Below, one piece after another: positions 8,568 to 16,796 of a stretch of DNA of 64,000 bases. This DNA comes from Lentibacter algarum. Lineage in GTDB: Bacteria; Pseudomonadota; Alphaproteobacteria; Rhodobacterales; Rhodobacteraceae. The notes beneath the pieces were generated by a model. It had not been told where the DNA came from and did no database searches. It saw only the letters and a program-made list of their open reading frames with translations. The stretch lies in contig NZ_JAHKQI010000010.1 of assembly GCF_018860975.1 (NCBI RefSeq), positions 1-64,000 of the forward strand, given 5' to 3'. Numbering within the stretch: the first letter of the stretch is position 1; every line of letters starts with the position of its first letter. The position numbers and the translations under genes are program-made.

Positions 8568-8639
8568 ATCGCCTCTCTTCTTCTTGTTAGTTACAAAATC
8601 AACCGTTAACAATGCAACTATTATTTTGAGGAGACTGCC
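8568..8639. promoter_or_regulatory. divergent promoter region marR / hmgA
   Basis: A 72-base AT-rich gap between divergent starts. It contains TAGTT...AACTA arms (8590s to 8620s) and a GTTAAC element, plausible MarR half-sites, and a GAGGAG ribosome site for hmgA. The exact operator cannot be assigned by eye. Confidence 0.4.
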
Positions 8640-10001
8640 ATGACCAACCAAACCTCCCCCCGCAAGATGACGCAAGCACCGAGCCCCGAAGGCCCGCATG
8701 CCGGGTACATGCCCGGCTTTGGAAACGACTTTGAAACCGAGGCCCTGCCCGGCGCATTGCCCCAGGGCATGAACTCACCGCAGAAATGCAACTACGGCCT
8801 CTATGGCGAGCAGCTTTCCGGCACGGCCTTTACAGCGCCGTCCCATCAGAACGAGCGCACATGGTGCTACCGCATCCGCCCGAGTGTAAAGCACTCACAC
8901 CGCTACGAAAAAATTGATCTTCCCTATTGGAAATCTGCACCCAACGTTGTGCCTGATGTCACGTCTCTCGGCCAATATCGCTGGGATCCTGTGCCCCATT
9001 CCGACACGCCGCTCACGTGGCTCACAGGCATGCGCACGATGACAACAGCGGGTGACGTTAACACCCAAGTCGGCATGGCCACACATATCTATCTCGTGAC
9101 CGAAAGCATGGAAGACGAATACTTCTTCTCGGCGGACAGCGAGATGCTTGTCGTGCCCCAAGAAGGCCGTTTGCGATTCTCTACCGAGTTGGGAATCATC
9201 GACATCGCCCCGCAAGAAATCGCCATCATCCCGCGTGGTCTTGTCTATCGCGTCGAGGTGCTGGAAGGCCCGGCGCGTGGCTTCGTCTGCGAAAACTACG
9301 GCCAGAAGTTCGAACTCCCCGGTCGCGGCCCCATCGGCGCCAACTGCATGGCCAACCCGCGTGACTTCAAAACTCCTGTGGCGGCATTTGAAGACCGCGA
9401 AGTGCCCTCGACCGTAACAATCAAATGGTGCGGCCAGTTCCACGAAACCAAGATTGGCCAGTCGCCGCTCGACGTCGTCGCTTGGCACGGCAACTACGCC
9501 CCGCTCAAGTATGACCTCAGCACATATTGCCCCGTCGGCGCGATCCTGTTTGATCACCCCGACCCCAGCATTTTCACCGTGCTCACCGCGCCGTCCGGCC
9601 AAGAAGGCACCGCCAACATTGACTTTGTTCTTTTCCGCGAACGCTGGATGGTCGCCGAAGACACCTTCCGCCCGCCTTGGTATCACAAAAACATCATGTC
9701 CGAGCTGATGGGCAACATCTACGGCCAGTATGACGCCAAGCCAAAGGGCTTCATCCCCGGTGGTGTGTCACTGCACAACATGATGCTGCCCCACGGCCCC
9801 GACAAGAACGCTTTTGAAGGTGCCAGCAATGCCGACTTGAAGGCCGAGAAGCTCGACAATACCATGAGTTTCATGTTCGAAACCCGTTTCCCGCAACACC
9901 TCACTGCTTTCGCTGGCAAAGAGGCTCCGCTGCAGGACGACTACATCGACTGCTGGACAGACATGGAAAAGAAATTCGACGGCACACCCGGCAAGAAATA
10001 G
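8640..10001 (+). CDS. hmgA: homogentisate 1,2-dioxygenase
   Basis: A 453-residue cupin-fold Fe(II) dioxygenase that opens the ring of homogentisate to maleylacetoacetate in tyrosine and phenylacetate-type catabolism. The N-terminal [20 protein letters not shown] region is diagnostic. The iron ligands lie in [15 protein letters not shown] (His and Glu, about residues 345-358) and [11 protein letters not shown] (His, about 380). Length is normal. GAGGAG precedes the ATG. It is the first gene of a run ending with DUF2783 at 14.7 kb; no hppD or maiA (maleylacetoacetate isomerase) is seen in this window. Confidence 0.97.
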   Translation: MTNQTSPRKMTQAPSPEGPHAGYMPGFGNDFETEALPGALPQGMNSPQKCNYGLYGEQLSGTAFTAPSHQNERTWCYRIRPSVKHSHRYEKIDLPYWKSAPNVVPDVTSLGQYRWDPVPHSDTPLTWLTGMRTMTTAGDVNTQVGMATHIYLVTESMEDEYFFSADSEMLVVPQEGRLRFSTELGIIDIAPQEIAIIPRGLVYRVEVLEGPARGFVCENYGQKFELPGRGPIGANCMANPRDFKTPVAAFEDREVPSTVTIKWCGQFHETKIGQSPLDVVAWHGNYAPLKYDLSTYCPVGAILFDHPDPSIFTVLTAPSGQEGTANIDFVLFRERWMVAEDTFRPPWYHKNIMSELMGNIYGQYDAKPKGFIPGGVSLHNMMLPHGPDKNAFEGASNADLKAEKLDNTMSFMFETRFPQHLTAFAGKEAPLQDDYIDCWTDMEKKFDGTPGKK

Positions 10002-10009
10002 AACTCAGC

Positions 10010-10052
10010 GGCGCGCAGAAAATGCGCGCCCGACACCCACTCCGACGGGTGT
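10010..10052 (+). other. tandem intercistronic stem-loops hmgA-fahA
   Basis: GGCGCGCA and TGCGCGCC pair perfectly around GAAAA (10010-10030). A second hairpin, ACACCC/GGGTGT, follows at 10033-10052 and ends in GTTTTCG. Together they occupy most of the 85-base gap. They could be mRNA-stabilising structures or a weak attenuator. Confidence 0.6.
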
Positions 10053-10086
10053 GTTTTCGAGCACACCAAATTGACAAGGAACACCT

Positions 10087-11349
10087 ATGACACTTCTCAA
10101 ATCTTGGGTCACCTCGGCCAACACCGCCGATCACCCCTTCCCGCTCAACAACCTGCCTTACGGCGTGTTCTCAACCGGTGAAGACGACCCGCGCTGTGGC
10201 GTGGCCATCGGCGACATGATCCTTGATATGGCTCAAGCCGAAGCAACCGGCCTCATCACCCTCGGTGAAACAGCCTACTTCGATGTGCCCTTCTGGAACG
10301 AAGTTATGGAAGACGGCCCCGCGCTCTGGTCAGCTCTGCGCAAACGCCTCACCGCGATCTTTGCTGAGGGTTCAGCCGATCAGGCCGCAGCCGAGGCGCT
10401 TCTCGTAGCCCGCGCCGACGCCGAACTCTACATGCCCTTCCTCGTTGCAGAATACACCGATTTCTACGCAGGTCGCCAACACGCCGAAAACATGGGCGCC
10501 ATCCTTCGCGGCGGCCCCGAGCTTCCAGCAAACTGGTTGCACATCCCGATCGGTTATAACGGCCGCGCCTCCTCTGTTGTTGTCTCCGGCACCCCCGTGC
10601 GCCGCCCCCTCGGCCAAATGAAAGCACCAGACGCTGAGATGCCAAGCTTCGGCCCCTGTAAGCGCCTCGACATCGAACTCGAGCTCGGCGCAGTCGTCGG
10701 CACGGGCTGCGATGTCGGCTCAAACATCACCACCGAGCAAGCCGACGATATGATCTTCGGCTACGTGCTCCTGAATGACTGGTCAGCCCGCGATATCCAG
10801 GCTTGGGAATACCAGCCCCTCGGCCCGTTCCAAGGCAAAGCCTTCGGCACCTCGATCAGCCCCTGGATCGTCACCAAAGAGGCGCTGGAACCCTTCCGCA
10901 CATCAGTGCCGCCACGCGATCACAAGCTGCTGCCCTACCTCACCGAAAGCAAACCCGGCCTCTATGACATCGAACTCGAAGTGCTCATGCAGCCCGAAGG
11001 CAGCGAGACCACAACAGCGCTTACGAAAACCAACTACAGCCGCATGTATTACTCGGCCGCTCAGCAACTCACCCATCACGCCGTCGGCGGTTGCGGCATG
11101 ACCCCGGGCGATCTCCTGGGCTCCGGCACCATCTCCGGCCCGACCAAAACAGAATACGGCTCGCTGATGGAAATGGGCTGGGCCGGCAAGGAGCCCTTCA
11201 CACTCGACAGCGGCGAACAGCGCAGCTGGCTTGAGGATGGCGACACCATGACCCTACGCGGCAACGCCCGCGGTAAGGGCTACACCATCGGCTTTGGCGA
11301 CTGCGTGGGTCAAATCCTTCCCGCCCTCAAAGACCAGTTCAACAGCTAG
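10087..11349 (+). CDS. fahA: fumarylacetoacetase
   Basis: A 420-residue FAH-family hydrolase that splits fumarylacetoacetate to fumarate and acetoacetate, the last step of homogentisate degradation. It has the N-terminal FAH_N domain (PYGVFS, residues about 20-110) and the catalytic domain with YTDFYAGRQHAENMG, the metal site around DIELELGAVVG and the LLNDWSARDIQAWEYQPLGPF block. Size matches the eukaryote-type full-length enzyme. It is preceded by AAGGA and lies directly after hmgA. Confidence is high because the signature blocks are uninterrupted. Confidence 0.96.
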   Translation: MTLLKSWVTSANTADHPFPLNNLPYGVFSTGEDDPRCGVAIGDMILDMAQAEATGLITLGETAYFDVPFWNEVMEDGPALWSALRKRLTAIFAEGSADQAAAEALLVARADAELYMPFLVAEYTDFYAGRQHAENMGAILRGGPELPANWLHIPIGYNGRASSVVVSGTPVRRPLGQMKAPDAEMPSFGPCKRLDIELELGAVVGTGCDVGSNITTEQADDMIFGYVLLNDWSARDIQAWEYQPLGPFQGKAFGTSISPWIVTKEALEPFRTSVPPRDHKLLPYLTESKPGLYDIELEVLMQPEGSETTTALTKTNYSRMYYSAAQQLTHHAVGGCGMTPGDLLGSGTISGPTKTEYGSLMEMGWAGKEPFTLDSGEQRSWLEDGDTMTLRGNARGKGYTIGFGDCVGQILPALKDQFNS

Positions 11350-11375
11350 CCTTTTTTCTTGGCTCAAATATCCCC

Positions 11376-11403
11376 GCCGGAGGCTTCAGCCCAAGCCTCC
11401 GGC
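11376..11403 (+). terminator. 11-bp perfect hairpin after fahA
   Basis: GCCGGAGGCTT pairs perfectly with AAGCCTCCGGC around CAGCCC. It follows TTTTTTCTTGGCTCAAATATCCCC-like sequence; a GGCTCAAATA(T)CCC motif next to a GC-rich hairpin is a common operon-end element in Rhodobacteraceae (from memory). There is no T-run downstream, so termination is uncertain and it may mainly protect the upstream mRNA. Confidence 0.55.
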
Positions 11404-11430
11404 ACAGCATCAGTTCAGAAAGCCCGGCCT

Positions 11431-11895
11431 ATGAAAACACTCCTGAAAACACTCGCCCTGTTGCTCTTGATGACAGGTACAGCTCAGGCGCAAAGCCGTA
11501 TGGAGCTTGCCCGCCAGTATGTCGAGCTGCCTGCAGTGCAACAAATGATGCGCGACATGTTTTCGCCCGAGACAATGTATCTGCAAATGAAAGCCTCAAT
11601 GCCGGCGGCAGCCAAAATCTCCAACGCCAAAAAGCGCCGGATCGGCAACGTGATGTCACAGGGCATGATGCAAGTGCTGCCCACGTTCAACAAAGTGATG
11701 ATCCGCGAGTCCGCACGTGCCTTCACCAAAGCCGAGCTCAAAGCAATGGTCACTTTCTATTCATCCCCTGAAGGCGCATCAATCCTGCGCAAATCAACAG
11801 GCTTCATGAACAAATCACTCGCGAAGATCGCACCTCAAATGCAAGCCGTGCAAAAGGCTGTAACACCCGCAATCATCAATATATTGAAGGACTAA
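11431..11895 (+). CDS. DUF2059 periplasmic protein
   Basis: A 154-residue secreted protein. The signal peptide is MKTLLKTLALLLLMTGTAQA followed by QS. The mature part shows the DUF2059 pattern, with helical repeats and the conserved AFTKAELKAMVTFYSSPEGASIL block at about residues 90-112. DUF2059 proteins are periplasmic and of unknown function. The ATG at 11431 is chosen because the longer frame from 11359 only adds a non-homologous stretch read through the hairpin. It sits between fahA and the MBL-fold gene, only 4 bases from the latter, so it is probably co-transcribed with homogentisate genes although no catalytic role is obvious. Confidence 0.85.
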   Translation: MKTLLKTLALLLLMTGTAQAQSRMELARQYVELPAVQQMMRDMFSPETMYLQMKASMPAAAKISNAKKRRIGNVMSQGMMQVLPTFNKVMIRESARAFTKAELKAMVTFYSSPEGASILRKSTGFMNKSLAKIAPQMQAVQKAVTPAIINILKD

Positions 11896-11899
11896 ACCA

Positions 11900-12850
11900 A
11901 TGGCAAAAGCATTCGCATCCCAAGGGGACATGACGGAAAAGAAAATCACTTTCGATGAGGTCGGCAAAGATATCTACGCCTTCACCGCCGAAGGCGACCC
12001 GAACTCAGGCATCATCATCGGTGACGAAAGCGTGATGATTGTCGAGGCGCAAGCAACCCCGCGCCTCGCCAATAAAGTCATCGAAAAAGTGCGCTCCGTC
12101 ACCGACAAACCGATCAGCCACGTTGTGCTCACCCACTATCACGCCGTACGCGTGCTCGGTGCATCGGCCTACGGCGCAGACCAGATCATCATGGGCGACG
12201 CCGCCCGCGCAATGGTCGTCGAGCGTGGCCAGGAAGACTGGGACTCAGAGTTCCAACGCTTCCCCCGCCTGTTTGAAGGCCACGAGAGCATCCCTGGCCT
12301 CACCTATCCGACAACAACCTTCTCGGACGACATGACAGTCTACCTCGGCAACCGCCGGATCGACCTTATGCACCTTGGCCGCGCCCACACAGCCGGCGAC
12401 ATCGTCATTCACGTGCCGGACGAAAACGTCATGTTCACCGGTGACATCGTTGAATACCACTCGGCCTGCTACTGCGGCGATGGTCACTTCTCCGACTGGG
12501 GCCAAACGCTCGACAACATCGCCAGCTTTGACGTTGACGCCATCGCCCCCGGCCGTGGCGACGCGCTGGTTGGCAAAGAAATGGTCAACGCCGCCATTGA
12601 GAACACCCGCGACTTCGTGGAAAGCACCTACCGCCCTGCCTACAAAGTGGCGGCTCGCGGTGGCACATTGAAAGAAGCATGGGACGCCGTGCGCGCCGAA
12701 TGTGACCCCAAGTTCGCCGACTACGCGATCTACGAGCACTGCCTGCCTTTCAACGTGGCGCGCGCGTTCGACGAAGCTCGCGGCATCGAAACCCCACGCA
12801 TCTGGACCGCCGAACGCGATCTGGCCATGTGGGCCGATCTGCAAGGCTAA
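11900..12850 (+). CDS. MBL-fold hydrolase-like protein with altered metal motif
   Basis: A 316-residue cytosolic metallo-beta-lactamase-fold protein of the glyoxalase II-like class. The usual HxHxDH motif reads THYHAVR (about residues 75-80), so the Asp and third His of the second metal site are replaced. Later elements are kept: GRAHTAGD (His), MFTGDIVEY (bridging Asp) and a downstream HFSDW. This suggests a one-metal or redox-inactive form, or a conserved subfamily with its own ligands. AAGGA precedes the ATG. It is encoded inside the homogentisate operon, so a thioester or lactone hydrolase role in aromatic catabolism is possible but inferred. Confidence 0.85.
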   Translation: MAKAFASQGDMTEKKITFDEVGKDIYAFTAEGDPNSGIIIGDESVMIVEAQATPRLANKVIEKVRSVTDKPISHVVLTHYHAVRVLGASAYGADQIIMGDAARAMVVERGQEDWDSEFQRFPRLFEGHESIPGLTYPTTTFSDDMTVYLGNRRIDLMHLGRAHTAGDIVIHVPDENVMFTGDIVEYHSACYCGDGHFSDWGQTLDNIASFDVDAIAPGRGDALVGKEMVNAAIENTRDFVESTYRPAYKVAARGGTLKEAWDAVRAECDPKFADYAIYEHCLPFNVARAFDEARGIETPRIWTAERDLAMWADLQG

Positions 12851-12856
12851 AACACC

Positions 12857-12884
12857 TTGGTCAGCGTAAATATGCGCTGACCAA
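12857..12884 (+). other. 10-bp perfect intercistronic hairpin
   Basis: TTGGTCAGCG and CGCTGACCAA pair perfectly around TAAATATG in the 54-base gap between the MBL-fold and FAD-monooxygenase genes. There is no T-run and the next Shine-Dalgarno (GGAGGAG) follows directly, so an RNA-processing or stabilising role seems likelier than termination. Confidence 0.6.
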
Positions 12885-12904
12885 ACCACCGGAGGAGAAC
12901 ACCC

Positions 12905-14530
12905 ATGCTCGACGACAGATACACCCTCGCCTACAAGCTCTACCCCTACGCGCGGCACGCAGATCAGGACGCCGACGCGCCTGTGCGCCACCCCGTTGTG
13001 GTCTTGGGCGGCGGGCCAATTGGCATCGCCACCGCAGTTGACCTCGCGCAGCAGAACATCCCTGTTGTCGTGCTTGACGACCACGAGGGCGTCGGCATGG
13101 GCAGCCGTGCGATCTGTTTCGCCAAACGCACGCTGGAAATATCCGACCGCTACGGCGCGGCCAAGCCGATGGTCGATAAGGGCGTTGTCTGGAACATCGG
13201 CAAAGTGTTTCACAAAGACGGGCAGGTGTTTGACTTCAACCTGCTCCCTGAAGAGGGCCACGAGTTCCCCGCCTTTATCAACTTGCAGCAACCCTACTTC
13301 GAGAGCTTCCTCATTGAGCGCGCATACGAGCTACAAAAGCAAGGCGCACCTATCCAGATCCGCGGCAAAAACCGCGTCGATGCTGTGACAGTCCATGACG
13401 ACCATGCCACGCTTGAAGTGATGACCCCCGAAGGCCCCTACACGCTTGAGACCGACTGGCTGATCGGCTGCGATGGGGCAAGCTCTCCCCTGCGCACAAT
13501 GCTCGGGCATGAGTTCACGGGGCAGGTCTTCAAAGACAGCTTCCTGATTGCTGACATCAAGATGATCAACACCAACTTCCCGACTGAACGCTGGTTCTGG
13601 TTTGAGCCCTCGCATGGCTCGGGCGCGTCAACCCTGCTGCACAAACAGCCCGATGATGTCTGGCGGGTTGATTTCCAGATCGGCTGGGACATCGACCGCA
13701 AGGAAGAGATGAAAGAAGAGAACATCCGCCGTCGGCTTGATGCCTTCTTGGGCGATGACGTTGAATATGAAATGGTCTGGTCGTCGATCTACACCTTCCA
13801 GTGCAAGCACATGGACAGCTTCCGCCACGGACGGGTGATCTTCGCCGGTGACGCGGCGCACCAAGTCTCGCCGTTCGGTGCGCGCGGTGCCAACTCGGGC
13901 ATGCAAGACGCTGACAACCTCGGCTGGAAACTCGGCATGGTGATCAACGGCCAAGCGCCCGAAAGCCTGCTCGACAGCTACAACTCCGAGCGTCTGCAGG
14001 GCGCCGCCGAGAATATCCTCAACTCGACCCGCTCAACCGACTTCATCACACCCAAAAGCGAGATGAGCCACGTGTTGCGCAACGCCGTGCTGGAGCTGTC
14101 CGGACACTATGAGTTTGCGCGCCCACTGGTGAACTCGGGTCGCCTCTCGGTGCCCTGTGTCTACGACGGATCACCGCTCAACTCGGCAGACGCGCTGATC
14201 GACGGCCCTGCCCGAACGCGCCCCGGAGCCCCATGCCCTGACGCGCCGCTTGCAGACGGGTTCTTGCTGTCAAAGCTCGGCGGGCAGTTCACGCTTCTGG
14301 CGATCAACTGCGAGGTGCCCGAAGCGCTCACAGAAAGCGGCGTGACAACAACCGTGCTCTCGCTGAAATCCGCAGATGACAAAACAGGTGCCTTGGCCGA
14401 GCGTTACCTTGGGGACGCCGCATCAGCGGTCTACCTCATCCGCCCCGATCAACACGTCGCAGCACGGCGCGAGCACTACGACGAAAACCTGTTCCGCACG
14501 GCCCTCAAACGCGCGATAGGCAAGGAGTAA
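12905..14530 (+). CDS. FAD-dependent aromatic monooxygenase (MhpA/PheA-like)
   Basis: A 541-residue class A flavoprotein hydroxylase. The dinucleotide-binding GGGPIGIATAVDLAQ is near residues 37-51, the DG-type motif appears as IGCDGASSPLR (about 190), and the FAD ribityl site is GDAAHQVSPFGARGANSGMQDADNL (about 315-340). A C-terminal thioredoxin-like region is retained. Related enzymes hydroxylate phenolic acids using NAD(P)H and O2. Its place after hmgA-fahA suggests it makes homogentisate or a related hydroquinone from a hydroxyphenyl substrate, but the substrate cannot be read from sequence. GGAGG precedes the ATG. DUF2783 follows 4 bases downstream. Confidence 0.9.
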   Translation: MLDDRYTLAYKLYPYARHADQDADAPVRHPVVVLGGGPIGIATAVDLAQQNIPVVVLDDHEGVGMGSRAICFAKRTLEISDRYGAAKPMVDKGVVWNIGKVFHKDGQVFDFNLLPEEGHEFPAFINLQQPYFESFLIERAYELQKQGAPIQIRGKNRVDAVTVHDDHATLEVMTPEGPYTLETDWLIGCDGASSPLRTMLGHEFTGQVFKDSFLIADIKMINTNFPTERWFWFEPSHGSGASTLLHKQPDDVWRVDFQIGWDIDRKEEMKEENIRRRLDAFLGDDVEYEMVWSSIYTFQCKHMDSFRHGRVIFAGDAAHQVSPFGARGANSGMQDADNLGWKLGMVINGQAPESLLDSYNSERLQGAAENILNSTRSTDFITPKSEMSHVLRNAVLELSGHYEFARPLVNSGRLSVPCVYDGSPLNSADALIDGPARTRPGAPCPDAPLADGFLLSKLGGQFTLLAINCEVPEALTESGVTTTVLSLKSADDKTGALAERYLGDAASAVYLIRPDQHVAARREHYDENLFRTALKRAIGKE

Positions 14531-14534
14531 ACCC

Positions 14535-14729
14535 ATGGCAGACCTGATCCTGACCCCGAACATCGCCTCCGGCGACGACTTTTATGAAGAACTGATAAGC
14601 GCCCACGACGGGCTGAGCAAAGAAGACAGCGACGCCTACAATGCGCGCTTGTTGCTGATCCTCGCCAACCATATCGGCGACAGGGAGGCTCTGAGCGCCG
14701 CCATAAAGGCAGCAAAACGGCAAAGCTGA
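14535..14729 (+). CDS. DUF2783 small protein
   Basis: A 64-residue acidic helical protein (MADLILTPNIASGDDFYEEL start) matching DUF2783, a family found almost only beside class A FAD monooxygenases. It begins 4 bases after the monooxygenase stop, so both are translated together. A role as a small partner or stability factor of the flavoenzyme is an inference from gene order; no catalytic residues are visible. Confidence 0.85.
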   Translation: MADLILTPNIASGDDFYEELISAHDGLSKEDSDAYNARLLLILANHIGDREALSAAIKAAKRQS

Positions 14730-14779
14730 CAAACCAGGCGCGGCCGCCCAGGCTGCGCTTACTACCCCCTCCTGTCTCT

Positions 14780-14849
14780 GGCGCAATTCGCAAGTTGCGC
14801 CGATGGCCCCGCTGCGCATAGACTCTCTAAATGCGCGCAGCGGCCATGC
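14780..14849 (+). terminator. operon-end stem-loops before the antiporter gene
   Basis: GGCGCAA/TTGCGCC pair at 14780-14801, followed by a longer imperfect inverted repeat (ATGGCC-CCGCTGCGCAT against ATGCGCGCAGCGGCCAT) at about 14803-14849. They fill the gap between DUF2783 and the antiporter gene and probably mark the end of the homogentisate transcript. Confidence 0.5.
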
Positions 14850-14870
14850 CCCCAACAAGACAGGTTTCAC

Positions 14871-16736
14871 ATGACAGGCTTTCTTTTACTCGCAACTATT
14901 TTTCTGGTCGCCGGTGTGATCGCCGTGCCGATCGCCTCTCGGCTCGGTCTCGGATCTGTGCTTGGCTACCTCATCGCCGGCATCGCGATCAGTCCGGTGC
15001 TGGCTTGGCTGCATGTTGACGTCGTCTCGCTCCAACACTTCGCCGAATTCGGCGTGGTGATGATGCTGTTCATCGTCGGGCTTGAGCTTGAGCCCAAAAT
15101 GCTCTGGGGTATGCGACACCGCCTCATGGGCCTCGGCGGCGGGCAAGTCTCGCTGACAACCCTTGCAGTCATGGCCGTGGCTATGGCTTTTGGCCAGCCT
15201 TGGACAGTGGCACTGGCCATCGGCCTTGTGCTGGCGCTTTCCTCAACCGCAATCGTGCTGCAAACGCTGGGTGAAAAAGGCCTCATGCGCTCGGACGGCG
15301 GGCAGTCTTCCTTCTCGGTGCTGCTCACTCAAGATATCGCCGTGATCCCGATGCTCGCCCTCATCCCGCTGCTCGCCCTGCCCGAGCTGCACGACGCCCT
15401 CAGCCACGCCGGCACCGATCATGGATCAGATCACGGCCCCGAACTTTCCCTCGTGGCAAACCTCAACGGCTGGCAAACCGCCTTGATGACCCTCGGCGCT
15501 GTCGGCTTTGTGCTGGTGGCAGGGTCCTTCCTGACATCCCCGCTGTTTCGTTTCATCGCCGCGGCAAACCTGCGCGAACTCTTCGTCGCTGCCGCGTTGA
15601 TGATCGTCATCGGCATTGCCCTTTTGATGACGCTGGTGGGCCTCTCGCCTGCGCTCGGTACCTTCCTCGCCGGTGTGGTGCTCGCCAACTCCGAGTACCG
15701 TCACGAGCTTGAGAGCGACATCGACCCGTTCAAAGGCCTGCTGCTTGGCCTCTTCTTTATGACAGTCGGCGCAGGCATCAACTTCGCCCTGCTGTTTGAA
15801 AACCTCGGCACCATCGTGGCACTCACCCTCGGCCTGATCGCCCTCAAAGCCGCTGTCCTACTTGCCTTAGCGCACATTTTCAAACTTGAAGGCGCCGACA
15901 AATGGCTGTTCGGCCTCGGCCTCGCACAGGCCGGTGAGTTCGGCTTTGTGCTGCTCAGCTTCACCGTAGCAAACGCGGTTATCCCATCGGCCATAGCCGA
16001 TCAGCTCCTGCTGGTTGTCGCGCTCTCGATGCTGCTCACCCCGCTCCTGTTTATCGCCTACGACAAGCTCATCGCCCCGCGCTACTCGCTTGACCAAGAG
16101 CGCGAAGCCGACACCATCGAAGAAAACCGCAAGATCATTATCGCTGGCGCTGGCCGTGTCGGTGCGCTTGTCTCGCGTATCCTGCGGCCCGCTGGCTATG
16201 ACACCACAGTGATTGATTACAGCTCTGCCCAACTCGACATGTTGGCGCAGTTCGGCGTCAAGCACTACTACGGCGACGCCTCGCGCCCCGACATGCTGCA
16301 CGCCGCAGGCATTCATGAGGCCAGCATCCTGATCATTGCGATTGACGACAAAGAAAAGATCTCTGAAATCACCGAATATGTTAGAAAAAATCACCCGCAT
16401 GTGCACATCGTCGCCCGCGCGATGGACCGCAACCATGTCTATGATCTCTTCGCTCACGGCGCGAATGACATCATCCGTGAGACATACGACAGCACCCTGC
16501 GCATGACTCGCTCGGTGTTTGAAGCCCTCGGCATGAGCCGCGCAAAAGCCACCGAACTGGTCGAAGCCTTCGATGACTCAGACCGCCGCGTTATGCTCGA
16601 AATGGCTTCTGCTTACAAAGTCGGCATTCATCCGACGCAAAATGAGGAGTTCATGGAAATCGCCAACACCAGCCTACCCGCCTGGAGCCAGGAGCTGACC
16701 GAAAGAATGGAAGCCATCATCGTCAAAAAGAAGTGA
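14871..16736 (+). CDS. CPA2-family K+/H+ antiporter (KefB-like) with TrkA-N domain
   Basis: A 621-residue inner-membrane protein. Residues 1-400 hold about 12 membrane helices of the Na_H_Exchanger fold, including the FGVVMMLFIVGLELEP region. A cytosolic RCK/TrkA-N domain starts at about residue 418 with the nucleotide motif IIIAGAGRVGALVSRIL and ends near 535, followed by a helical tail. Such proteins exchange K+ (or Na+) for protons, often gated by glutathione adducts or nucleotides. No KefF/KefG ancillary gene is adjacent. A His-rich loop (HAGTDHGSDHGPEL, about residue 183) is an unusual insertion between helices. Confidence 0.93.
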   Translation: MTGFLLLATIFLVAGVIAVPIASRLGLGSVLGYLIAGIAISPVLAWLHVDVVSLQHFAEFGVVMMLFIVGLELEPKMLWGMRHRLMGLGGGQVSLTTLAVMAVAMAFGQPWTVALAIGLVLALSSTAIVLQTLGEKGLMRSDGGQSSFSVLLTQDIAVIPMLALIPLLALPELHDALSHAGTDHGSDHGPELSLVANLNGWQTALMTLGAVGFVLVAGSFLTSPLFRFIAAANLRELFVAAALMIVIGIALLMTLVGLSPALGTFLAGVVLANSEYRHELESDIDPFKGLLLGLFFMTVGAGINFALLFENLGTIVALTLGLIALKAAVLLALAHIFKLEGADKWLFGLGLAQAGEFGFVLLSFTVANAVIPSAIADQLLLVVALSMLLTPLLFIAYDKLIAPRYSLDQEREADTIEENRKIIIAGAGRVGALVSRILRPAGYDTTVIDYSSAQLDMLAQFGVKHYYGDASRPDMLHAAGIHEASILIIAIDDKEKISEITEYVRKNHPHVHIVARAMDRNHVYDLFAHGANDIIRETYDSTLRMTRSVFEALGMSRAKATELVEAFDDSDRRVMLEMASAYKVGIHPTQNEEFMEIANTSLPAWSQELTERMEAIIVKKK

Positions 16737-16796
16737 TCAATCACTTGCGTCTTATGTGCTTTTCGTTAACATGATAACAAATAAGGGAGGCACTTG

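Noticed and set aside
12245-13291. 348-codon minus-strand frame crossing the MBL and FAD-monooxygenase genes
   Set aside because: It runs antisense to two well-supported genes and through the hairpin between them; no family pattern.
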